Below are positions 1-5,543 of a DNA stretch of 7,955 nucleotides, piece after piece. The first letter of the stretch is position 1, and every line of letters starts with the position of its first letter. The position numbers and the translations under genes were made by a program. The notes beneath the pieces were generated by a model. The model worked only from the letters and a program-made list of their open reading frames with translations. It made no database searches and was not told where the DNA came from. This DNA is from Chloroflexota bacterium (GTDB lineage Bacteria; Chloroflexota; UBA4733): NCBI GenBank assembly GCA_025980355.1, contig JAICXR010000137.1, forward strand, positions 1-7,955. Reading direction: 5' to 3'.

Positions 1-1
1 C

Positions 2-316
2 ATGCAGTGGATCACCGGCATCAAGGCTCAGGAGCAGGAAGTGGACGCCAACACCTCGATGGGGTCGCGGCTGTCGGTGGGCGCCTACTTCGTCAAGGTC
101 AACCAGGGCAAGGACCCACAGAACGTGCAGATGTTTGTCGACGCCTCCAAGAACTTCCTCCACACCGACCCGCATGCGTCCAACTGGTTGGAGGTCCAGG
201 CCATCCTCAGCAAAGAACTGAAGGGCATCTGGGACGCCAGCAAGCCGGCGAAGGACGCCACCGCCGAGGCCGCCCGCCAGATGGCGCCGCTGCTCGGCCA
301 GCCTTGCGGCACGTGA
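2..316 (+). CDS. ABC transporter extracellular solute-binding protein, C-terminal part (5' end outside window)
   Basis: The reading frame is open from the left edge of the window to a TGA at 314-316, so only the last 104 or so residues are visible. The ATG at position 2 is probably an internal methionine. The visible part looks like the C-terminal helical region of a family 1 (sugar-type) extracellular solute-binding protein: a stretch reading roughly 'GSRLSVGAYFVKVNQGKDPQNVQMFVDASKN', then a helix with 'WLEVQAILSKELKGIW', then an Ala-rich terminal helix ending in 'QMAPLLGQPCGT'. Proteins of this family are lipid-anchored or periplasmic-type receptors that deliver oligosaccharides or similar solutes to an ABC permease. 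No permease gene follows, so it would have to be upstream or elsewhere. The next gene starts 26 bases later on the same strand, which suggests co-transcription. The ligand cannot be inferred. The family call rests on pattern recognition of a short C-terminus. Confidence 0.72.
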   Translation: MQWITGIKAQEQEVDANTSMGSRLSVGAYFVKVNQGKDPQNVQMFVDASKNFLHTDPHASNWLEVQAILSKELKGIWDASKPAKDATAEAARQMAPLLGQPCGT

Positions 317-342
317 CGCGGCTCGGCGCAAAGAGGGTGAAG

Positions 343-2685
343 ATGGACGCTGAGCGCGAGGACCCGACCGTCTTGCCGGGAACAGGTCCGGCCAGTCCAG
401 CCGGCGATCGTGCCATGGTGATGGTCGCCGGGTTGCACCGGTTCCTAGATCGGGAGCTCGTGGCCGCCGATAGCGCCGCACACTCGCCAGCACCGACCAC
501 GACTTCCCGTCCTTCCACCACAATTCGACGAGAACAGCTAGCGCGGCTGATCGGCGCGGTGGATGCGCGGCTGCCCTATCCCTCGCTCGAGCTTGTTGCC
601 ACGCTCGACGCGCCGGCCCTGCTGCAGCGCACGCCGGGCTATGAGGTCTTCGCCGTGCGCTGGCCGGTGTTCGAGGGCGTCGACGGGGAAGGGCTGGTGC
701 TCCGCCCGCGCACCGCCGTTCGCGCCAACGTCATCGCCCTCCCCGATGCCGACTGGACGCCGGAACAGGTGGCTGGCCTGGCGCCCGGCCTCGACCCCTC
801 GGCGCAGTTCCCTTGCCGGCTCGCGGAACGCCACTGTCAGGTCGTCGTGCCCGTCCTCATCGACCGGCAGGACACCTGGTCCGGCAACCCCGCCATCCGG
901 ATGACCAACCAGCCGCACCGGGAGTTCATCTATCGCATGGCCTTCGAGCTCGGCCGGCACATCGTCGGCTACGAGGTGCAGAAAGTGCTGGCCCTGGTCG
1001 ACTACTTCACCGAGGCCGTTCCCCAGAATGGATTGCCGGTGGGCGTGTACGGCTATGGCGAGGGCGGCCTGCTGGCGCTACACAGCGGCGCGCTGGACGA
1101 GCGGATCGGCGCGGTCGCGGTGAGCGGCCACTTCCGCAACCGGCGGGACGCCTGGCAGGAGCCGATCTACCGCGACATCTGGCGCCTGCTGCGTCCCGCG
1201 GACGGCGACCACGGCTTCGGCGATGCCCACCTGGCGGTACTGATCGCGCCGCGCGGCCTGGTCGTCGATGCGGTCCCCGGCCCGGTCGTCAGCGGGCCGC
1301 CGGAGCGGCGGGAGGGCCGCCAGGGCGCGGCGCCCGGGAGCTTGGCGCCCGCCCCGCCGGAGGAGGTGCGCGCGGAGGTGGCCAGGGCGCGTCCGGCCTA
1401 CGACCGCCTGGGGGCCGGCGACCGGCTGGTGCTGGTCGAGGGCGGGTCGGACGCCACACCGGGCACGCCGGCCGCACTCGACGCCTTCATAGCCCTGCTC
1501 GCCGGGAATGCCGGCCCGGACGATGGGGCGCGGGCGCAGTCCGCCGATCATTCGCCGTCCGGCGCCGCGCCGGACGGTCCACCCGGGAGTGCCTCCGCTC
1601 GCCCGCCCGATCCCCGGGCGCGCCAGCAGCGCCAGTTCGGTCAGCTCTGCCGGTTCACGCAAGGCCTCCTCCGGCAAGCGGGTCGCCGGCGCGACGCCTA
1701 CTGGTCGGGCGCCGACCCGTCGTCCCTGGACACCTGGCAACGGAGCACCGCCCACTATCGTGCCGCCCTCTGGGACGACGTCCTGGGGCGCTGCCCGCCG
1801 CCCAGCCTGGCGCCAAACCCGCGTAGCCGCCGGGTCTACGATAGACCACACTGGACCGGCTACGAAGTGTTGCTGGACGTCTGGCCGGATGTCTTCGCCG
1901 CCGGCGTGTTGCTGGTGCCGAAAGACCTCAAGCCGGGCGAGCGGCGACCGGTCGTCGTCTGCCAGCACGGCCTGGAGGGGCGCCCCGAGGACGTCATCGA
2001 CCACCCCGGCTCGGTGTACCACGACTTCGCGGCGCGCCTGGCCGATCGCGGCTACATCGTCTACGCGCCGCAGAACCCCTACATCGGCGGCGACGCCTTT
2101 CGCGGCGCGGTGCGCAAGGCCCACCTGCTCGGCTGGACGATCTACTCGTTCATCTTCGCCCAACAGCAGGTGACGCTGGGCTGGCTGCGCGGGCTGGACT
2201 TCGTCGACCCGAGCCGCATCGCCTACTACGGCCTCTCCTACGGCGGCAAAACGGCGATGCGCATCCCGGCGGTACTCACCGACTACTGCCTGTCGATCTG
2301 CTCCGGCGACTTCAACGAGTGGATTGTGAAATGCGCCAGCGTCGACCTGCCGATGAGCTACATGTTCACCGGCGAGTACGAGATGTTCGAATTCGACCTC
2401 GGCAACACCTTCAACTACGCCGAGATGGCCGGGCTGATCGCGCCGCGCCCGTTCATGGTCGAACGGGGTCATCGTGACGGCGTCGGCCTGGATGAATGGG
2501 TGACCTTCGAGTATGCCAAGGTGCGTCGCCGCTACGCCGACCTCGGTATCCGCGAACGCACCGCGATCGCGTTTTTCGAAGGCGGCCATATGATCCACGG
2601 TCAGGACACCTTCGCGTTCCTGGACCGGCATCTGGGATGGGTCCCAAGCCGAACCGACACCGCCGACGTAAGCCTCACCCGGTGA
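343..2685 (+). CDS. two-domain alpha/beta hydrolase (dienelactone hydrolase/acetyl xylan esterase-like) with degenerate N-terminal domain
   Basis: The product is 780 residues with two tandem alpha/beta-hydrolase-like domains and no signal peptide, so it is probably cytoplasmic. The C-terminal domain (about 428-770) has an intact triad: nucleophile Ser632 in GLSYGG, acid probably Asp712 in 'VERGHRDGVG', and His749 in 'EGGHMIHG'. That fits a serine ester hydrolase; the substrate is unknown. The N-terminal domain (about 60-387) keeps the fold pattern but has Glu240 where the nucleophile belongs (GYGEGG). It also has Ser369 where the histidine belongs ('VEGGSDATPGTP' aligns by eye with 'FEGGHMIHGQDTF'). 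The domains are joined by a Pro/Gly/Ala-rich linker (about 388-427). I chose ATG 343 because GAGGG at 333-337 sits 5 bases upstream and it clears the preceding gene; an in-frame GTG at 337 and ATGs at 415 and 421 are alternatives. The context suggests carbohydrate or natural-product ester breakdown, which is inference. Confidence 0.85.
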   Translation: MDAEREDPTVLPGTGPASPAGDRAMVMVAGLHRFLDRELVAADSAAHSPAPTTTSRPSTTIRREQLARLIGAVDARLPYPSLELVATLDAPALLQRTPGYEVFAVRWPVFEGVDGEGLVLRPRTAVRANVIALPDADWTPEQVAGLAPGLDPSAQFPCRLAERHCQVVVPVLIDRQDTWSGNPAIRMTNQPHREFIYRMAFELGRHIVGYEVQKVLALVDYFTEAVPQNGLPVGVYGYGEGGLLALHSGALDERIGAVAVSGHFRNRRDAWQEPIYRDIWRLLRPADGDHGFGDAHLAVLIAPRGLVVDAVPGPVVSGPPERREGRQGAAPGSLAPAPPEEVRAEVARARPAYDRLGAGDRLVLVEGGSDATPGTPAALDAFIALLAGNAGPDDGARAQSADHSPSGAAPDGPPGSASARPPDPRARQQRQFGQLCRFTQGLLRQAGRRRDAYWSGADPSSLDTWQRSTAHYRAALWDDVLGRCPPPSLAPNPRSRRVYDRPHWTGYEVLLDVWPDVFAAGVLLVPKDLKPGERRPVVVCQHGLEGRPEDVIDHPGSVYHDFAARLADRGYIVYAPQNPYIGGDAFRGAVRKAHLLGWTIYSFIFAQQQVTLGWLRGLDFVDPSRIAYYGLSYGGKTAMRIPAVLTDYCLSICSGDFNEWIVKCASVDLPMSYMFTGEYEMFEFDLGNTFNYAEMAGLIAPRPFMVERGHRDGVGLDEWVTFEYAKVRRRYADLGIRERTAIAFFEGGHMIHGQDTFAFLDRHLGWVPSRTDTADVSLTR

Positions 2686-2689
2686 GGTT
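2671..2689 (+). terminator. stem-loop over the hydrolase stop codon, possible weak terminator
   Basis: CCTCAC (2673-2678) pairs with GTGAGG (2682-2687) around a CCG loop. A G-T wobble and an A-T pair extend the stem to 8 base pairs at 2671-2689. The TGA stop codon (2683-2685) lies in the 3' arm. There is no T-tract after it, only 'TTA', so this is not a classical intrinsic terminator. It may act as a transcript-end stabiliser or a partial terminator before the next promoter. Confidence 0.3.
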
Positions 2690-2696
2690 AGACCCC

Positions 2697-2711
2697 CGCA
2701 ACGACGTTGCG
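2697..2711. promoter_or_regulatory. perfect 15-bp palindrome upstream of the Uma2 gene, operator-like
   Basis: CGCAACG and CGTTGCG are perfect inverted copies around a single central A at 2704. The site lies between the hydrolase stop and the -10 box of the next gene, about 53 bases upstream of that box. Its symmetry and length match binding sites of small dimeric repressors. No regulator gene is adjacent, so the binding protein is unknown. Confidence 0.35.
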
Positions 2712-2725
2712 CCACGCCGATTCGA

Positions 2726-2763
2726 GGCGCCGTGCGTCGGCGCCGCACGAGTACCGTCGTGCG
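2726..2763. promoter_or_regulatory. cluster of repeated half-sites abutting the -10 box of the Uma2 gene
   Basis: GGCGCCG occurs twice as a direct repeat (2726-2732 and 2739-2745). CGTGCGT occurs twice in direct orientation (2731-2737 and 2758-2764). A CGCACGA copy in inverted orientation (2744-2750) forms a perfect 7-bp inverted repeat with TCGTGCG (2757-2763), with a 6-base spacer. The dyad ends exactly where TATAAT begins, so a protein bound there would block RNA polymerase. No -35 hexamer resembling TTGACA is visible in this region, which fits control by a bound regulator, but that is inference. Confidence 0.4.
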
Positions 2764-2769
2764 TATAAT
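2764..2769 (+). promoter_or_regulatory. consensus -10 box (TATAAT) for the Uma2 gene
   Basis: A perfect TATAAT stands out in otherwise very GC-rich DNA, 20 bases before the chosen ATG at 2789. Transcription would begin near 2776, giving a leader of only about 13 bases that starts at or within the ribosome binding site. There is no good -35 match 16-18 bases upstream, and the TG of an extended -10 is displaced by one base (2760-2761). Confidence 0.5.
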
Positions 2770-2775
2770 GGGGCG

Positions 2776-2781
2776 AGGAGG
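2776..2781 (+). promoter_or_regulatory. strong ribosome binding site that fixes the Uma2 start
   Basis: AGGAGG, a perfect anti-Shine-Dalgarno match, lies 7 bases before ATG 2789. This favours 2789 over the in-frame ATGs at 2732 and 2768, the latter of which overlaps the -10 box. Confidence 0.75.
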
Positions 2782-2788
2782 TACGACG

Positions 2789-3595
2789 ATGGTGAGCGCG
2801 ACTCAGCCCGTCCGGCGCGTCCAATTCCAGGTGCCACCGTGGCCACCCGACGACACCGAGGAGAGCGTGATGGGCACGGACTTCCACCAGATGACCATTA
2901 TCAATCTGCGCCTTGGGATCAACGAGGTGGCGCACACGCTGCGGCAACCGGGCCAGCCCGTACCCTGGCATGCGCTCAGCCAGACGATGATCACCGGCTT
3001 CACCCGCCCCGACGGCTCTCGCTACACCACGCTGCCCGACGTCTTCGTCTACCGCCAAACCTTCGATCAGACCCGCGGCTCGCTGGCGATCGGCGTGGAC
3101 GGCCCGCCGATCCTCGTGGTGGAAGTGCTCAGCGACGCGACCTATGAGGCGGACCTCGACCTGGACGCGGGCAAAGGCTACAGCTACGCCGCCGCCGGGG
3201 TTGAAGAGTATCTGACGCTGGACCCGACCGGACGCAACCTGCCCGAACGCGTGCGCGCCTGGCGCCTTATCAACGGCGTCTTTCGACCGTGGGAAGCGGA
3301 CTGCCGGGGTCGGTGGCACAGCGAGCGATTGGGCTTCGCGATCGCCCTCGAAGGGGAGTTTGTCGCAGTGTACGCCGACCAGGGGCGGCGCATGCTGCGC
3401 GAAGGCGAAATCGAGGCAGATCGCGAGCAGGCGCGCCTCGACCGCGAGCAGGCGCGTATCGATCGTGAGCAGGCGCGCCTCGACCGCGAGCGCCTCGAGG
3501 CCGAACTCGCGCGACGCGATGAGCAACTCGCCGAGCAAGCGGAGGAACTGGCACGTCTCCGCAGCCTCCTCGGCGACCGGGGCAAGGAAGCCTGA
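2789..3595 (+). CDS. Uma2 family (DUF820-like) PD-(D/E)XK nuclease-fold protein with C-terminal coiled coil
   Basis: The product is 268 residues. The core has the Uma2 pattern of the restriction-endonuclease fold: Asp84 in 'LPDVFVY', Glu112 in 'ILVVEVLS', and Lys129 in 'DAGKGYSYAAAGVEEYLTLDP', where the 'GVEEYL.LD' end is very typical. These are the expected metal-binding and catalytic positions. The family is abundant in cyanobacteria and Chloroflexota, and its biological role is largely unsettled. From about residue 205 to 262 the chain becomes a charged coiled coil with three consecutive DREQARL/I heptads (211-231), then 'DRERLEAELARRDEQLAEQAEELARL'. The coiled coil probably mediates self-association, which is inference. 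The gene has its own TATAAT and AGGAGG and is followed 32 bases later by the creatininase-family gene on the same strand, so the two may share a transcript. No link to the neighbouring catabolic genes is evident. Confidence 0.88.
   Translation: MVSATQPVRRVQFQVPPWPPDDTEESVMGTDFHQMTIINLRLGINEVAHTLRQPGQPVPWHALSQTMITGFTRPDGSRYTTLPDVFVYRQTFDQTRGSLAIGVDGPPILVVEVLSDATYEADLDLDAGKGYSYAAAGVEEYLTLDPTGRNLPERVRAWRLINGVFRPWEADCRGRWHSERLGFAIALEGEFVAVYADQGRRMLREGEIEADREQARLDREQARIDREQARLDRERLEAELARRDEQLAEQAEELARLRSLLGDRGKEA
3419..3496 (+). repeat. 21-nt tandem repeat encoding DREQARL heptads in the Uma2 coiled coil
   Basis: Three full 21-base units start at 3419, 3440 and 3461, each encoding DREQAR(L/I). 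A partial fourth unit (3482-3496) encodes DRERL. The units differ mostly at wobble positions (GAT/GAC, CGC/CGT) plus a CTC/ATC change. This fits expansion by slippage or unequal recombination, in register with the coiled-coil heptad. Confidence 0.85.
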
Positions 3596-3627
3596 GCCGC
3601 CTCGCAAGGTCACGGAAGGAGCCGCCC

Positions 3628-4470
3628 ATGCAACCCTATCGCTATGAAGAATTGAGCTGGCCGCAGGTGCGGGAGGCGGTGCGGCGCGACCCGGTCGTCG
3701 TCCTACCGGTTGGCACCACGGAACAGCACGGGCCGCACCTGCCGCTGATGACGGACTACCTCACGGCCGCGCTCATCGCCGAAGCGGCGGTGCGCAGCCT
3801 GGCCGAGCAAGCCGGCGCCGACGGGCCACCGGCGCTCGTCATGCACCCGGTCCCCTATTCCTTCAACGAGCACCACCTGGACTACCCCGGCACCATCGCC
3901 ATCGACGCCCACACCATCATCGACTACCTGGCCTGCATCGGGCGCAGTCTCGCCCACCACGGCTTTCGCCACCTCGTCCTCTTCAACGGTCACGGCAGCA
4001 ATGTCCCCTTCATCGACATCGCTGCCCGGCTGGTGAACAACCAGACCGAAGCGATCTGCGCCGCCCTCAGTTGGTGGTCGCTCCTGCACCCGGAGGACCT
4101 CAGTTGGCGGGAGTCGGCCTATCCCGGCGGCTTTTCCCACGCCTGCGAGGCGGAGACCTCGCTGATCCTCCACCTCCAAGGCGACCTCGTCGACATGACC
4201 AAGGCGGTGAAGGCGATGGACGAGGTGCAACGTTCGGAGCACATCTTCTGGGACCTGGCCAAGGGCGGGCCGGTGAACTTCCAGGAGTTCTTCAGCCGCA
4301 ACTCCAGTACCGGCATCCAGGGCGATCCCACCCTCGCCACCAGCGAAAAGGGCAAGGTCCTGGCGGACGCCGCCACCGGCCATCTGGCGAGCTTCCTGCT
4401 GGAGTTCCGGGCGCGGGAGATCCGGCCGCGGCGGGACTTTCACGACCGGCCCCAGCCGCCGTCACGCTGA
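3628..4470 (+). CDS. creatininase family protein (metal-dependent amidohydrolase)
   Basis: The product is 280 residues, a normal length for the creatininase/creatinine amidohydrolase family, whose members cleave cyclic or linear amide bonds with two divalent metals. Metal-ligand motifs are in order: Glu32, His34 and Asp43 in 'GTTEQHGPHLPLMTD', and His122 in 'FNGHGSN'. 'FSHACEAETSLIL' (Glu174/Glu176) should supply the remaining acidic residue. 'NEHHLDYPGTI' (80-90) is also typical. True creatininase carries NGHYEN at the 'NGHGSN' position, so this is a family member and not necessarily a creatininase; relatives include formamide deformylases and mycofactocin-type peptidases. The usual 'HAGE' is HACE here. 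The start is ATG 3628 with GGAAGGAG at 3614-3621, 6 bases upstream. It follows the Uma2 gene by 32 bases and converges on the next gene, with the two stops overlapping. The substrate is unknown. Confidence 0.9.
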   Translation: MQPYRYEELSWPQVREAVRRDPVVVLPVGTTEQHGPHLPLMTDYLTAALIAEAAVRSLAEQAGADGPPALVMHPVPYSFNEHHLDYPGTIAIDAHTIIDYLACIGRSLAHHGFRHLVLFNGHGSNVPFIDIAARLVNNQTEAICAALSWWSLLHPEDLSWRESAYPGGFSHACEAETSLILHLQGDLVDMTKAVKAMDEVQRSEHIFWDLAKGGPVNFQEFFSRNSSTGIQGDPTLATSEKGKVLADAATGHLASFLLEFRAREIRPRRDFHDRPQPPSR

Positions 4471-5367
4471 GGGGAACGTCGGCATCCACTCGACGAAACG
4501 CCGGGCGTAGCGGTCCAGGTTCTCCATGCTCCCGCCGCTCCGCAACGGGGAGCACATCTCGTAGGTGACGAAGCCGTCGAATGGCACCTCCCGCAAGGCG
4601 GCGAAGAAGGTTCCGTAGTCGATGATGCCCTCGCCGACCGGTACCGCCCGCACCTCGTCCGGCTCGGGACGGTAGTTCGTCAGGCCGGGCATGTAGCGGA
4701 AGCGCGGCCGGCGCACGTAGTCGGCGACGATCGTCTGGACGATGGCCGGGCCGAGCGCACGCACCGCCGCGCTGAGTTGCTCGCCGTCCAGCCCTTGCAG
4801 GGTCGGGGCCCAGGCGTCGTAGCCGGCGCCGACGTTCGGCTCGTCCACCTCGCTGAGGAAGTCGCACAGCGCGGCCGCGTCTACGGCCACGTCGTGGTGG
4901 TTCTGGACCGCCAGCGTCACGCCGAACTCCGCGGCCTGGCGGGCGCTCTCCTTCACCCCTTGCACGCAGCGGGCCCAGTTTTGCCCCGTGCTCAGTTCCG
5001 GCCGCTCGTAGCCGGTGAAGATGCGAACGACCGATCCGCCCAGCTCCTGCGCCAGCCGGGCGCATTCCCGAACGTAGAGCGCCTGCATCTCCAGCAGCGG
5101 GATGTCGGGATGGTCGGCCCCGGCCGTGAAGTCCGTGTAGCCGGCAATGCCGGCGAGCGCCAGGCCGCGCCGCTGCAGGTGATCACGCAGGCTGCAACGC
5201 TCATCCTTGCCGAGGTCGAGGAGCGAGGCGTGGCCGCGCTTCGCCATCAGCATCACGCCGCCGTAGCCGAGGTCGGCGGCGTGGTCGACGAATCGCTCCA
5301 GCGACAGCGCCGCCTGCCCGGGCCAAACTCCCGCGTAGCTCACCGAATGGAGCGCCAATTTCCACAT
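4462..5367 (-). CDS. sugar phosphate isomerase/epimerase family protein (xylose isomerase-like TIM barrel)
   Basis: The product is 301 residues, a normal size for the AP endonuclease 2/xylose isomerase-like TIM-barrel family, which isomerises or epimerises sugars and related polyols, usually with a divalent metal. Signs are 'FVDHAADLGYGGVMLM' (strand 1 and helix), 'AQELGGSVVRIFTGY' (109-120), 'AAEFGVTLAVQNHHD' (145-159), 'NVGAGYDAWAP' (178-188) and 'FDGFVTYEM' ending at Glu270. The usual metal-binding Glu at the 'ENH' position is Gln155 here. Asp184 and Glu270 match other ligand positions, and the 'DxxH' histidine appears replaced by Trp186. Metal binding or chemistry may therefore differ, although a divergent subfamily may share this pattern. 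ATG 5367 is favoured over an in-frame GTG at 5385 because GAGGAG at 5379-5374 sits 6 bases before it. It converges with the creatininase gene (9-base overlap) and diverges from the DUF6807 gene. Confidence 0.85.
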   Translation of the reverse strand: MWKLALHSVSYAGVWPGQAALSLERFVDHAADLGYGGVMLMAKRGHASLLDLGKDERCSLRDHLQRRGLALAGIAGYTDFTAGADHPDIPLLEMQALYVRECARLAQELGGSVVRIFTGYERPELSTGQNWARCVQGVKESARQAAEFGVTLAVQNHHDVAVDAAALCDFLSEVDEPNVGAGYDAWAPTLQGLDGEQLSAAVRALGPAIVQTIVADYVRRPRFRYMPGLTNYRPEPDEVRAVPVGEGIIDYGTFFAALREVPFDGFVTYEMCSPLRSGGSMENLDRYARRFVEWMPTFPSA

Positions 5368-5373
5368 GGTTCT

Positions 5374-5379
5374 CTCCTC
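5374..5379 (-). promoter_or_regulatory. ribosome binding site deciding the isomerase start
   Basis: Read on the minus strand, GAGGAG lies 6 bases before ATG 5367. The alternative in-frame GTG at 5385 lies upstream of this site, and a start there would place it inside the coding sequence. Confidence 0.65.
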
Positions 5380-5409
5380 GCTCACTCGTCGCCGGACCCG
5401 CAGTTTCGG

Positions 5410-5432
5410 GCGTACTGACGGTGCCAGTATGC
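5410..5432. promoter_or_regulatory. inverted repeat in the divergent intergenic region, operator-like
   Basis: GCGTACTG (5410-5417) and CAGTATGC (5425-5432) are inverted copies at 7 of 8 positions, separated by 7 bases. The site lies in the 176-bp region between the divergently read isomerase and DUF6807 genes. It touches the AT-rich promoter-like stretch at 5434-5441. A regulator bound here could act on both genes, which is inference. Confidence 0.4.
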
Positions 5433-5433
5433 A

Positions 5434-5441
5434 AGTATAAG
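5434..5441. promoter_or_regulatory. candidate overlapping divergent -10 boxes
   Basis: The plus strand reads TATAAG at 5436-5441, with a possible but short-spaced (15 bp) -35 CTGACG at 5415-5420. The minus strand reads TATACT at 5439-5434, about 67 bases before the isomerase ATG, without a clear -35. These are the only promoter-like AT-rich bases in the region. The strand or strands used cannot be decided from sequence. Confidence 0.3.
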
Positions 5442-5503
5442 GAATGGAACGGACGACACGCGGCGACCGCGCACGATGGCGCCCCGGCGGCTACTCTAGT
5501 GGG

Positions 5504-5523
5504 GGCGAAGGACGACCTTCGCC
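5504..5523 (+). promoter_or_regulatory. perfect 8-bp stem-loop in the leader of the DUF6807 gene
   Basis: GGCGAAGG (5504-5511) and CCTTCGCC (5516-5523) are perfectly complementary around a four-base ACGA loop. The structure ends 8 bases before the GGAG ribosome binding site at 5532-5535 and 20 bases before ATG 5544. As RNA it would be a very stable hairpin next to the translation start; as DNA it could be an operator. There is no T-tract, so attenuation by an intrinsic terminator is not supported. Confidence 0.5.
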
Positions 5524-5543
5524 GTTACCGTGGAGACCCGTAC

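Noticed and set aside
7..342. Open frame extending the hydrolase N-terminus back to position 7
   Set aside because: It overlaps the solute-binding protein in another frame, its translation is Arg/Gly/His-rich without fold-like sequence, and a ribosome binding site precedes ATG 343.
1078..2748. Long minus-strand open frame (556 codons) opposite the hydrolase
   Set aside because: This is the antisense of a clear hydrolase gene in high-GC DNA, where the complementary frame tends to stay open. Its translation shows no recognisable domain.
2675..3613. Minus-strand open frame (312 codons) opposite the Uma2 gene
   Set aside because: Its repeats simply mirror the DREQARL coding repeat, and there is no family-like sequence.
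3703..4443. Minus-strand open frame opposite the creatininase gene
   Set aside because: It is an antisense shadow. The sense strand carries the metal-ligand motifs and a good ribosome binding site.
4425..4470. Possible bidirectional terminator between the converging genes
   Set aside because: GGCGG and CCGCC arms exist but the loop is long and there is no T-tract on either strand. It is not distinguishable from chance in GC-rich DNA.
5368..5385. GTG start at 5385 for the isomerase
   Set aside because: It would place the GAGGAG ribosome binding site inside the coding region. ATG 5367 is correctly spaced from that site.
4777..5418. Plus-strand open frame opposite the isomerase gene
   Set aside because: It is an antisense shadow of a clear TIM-barrel gene and has no recognisable motif.
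5421..5543. N-terminal extension of the DUF6807 protein from ATG 5421
   Set aside because: It would translate the promoter-like region and the leader hairpin. Family-like sequence and a ribosome binding site support ATG 5544.
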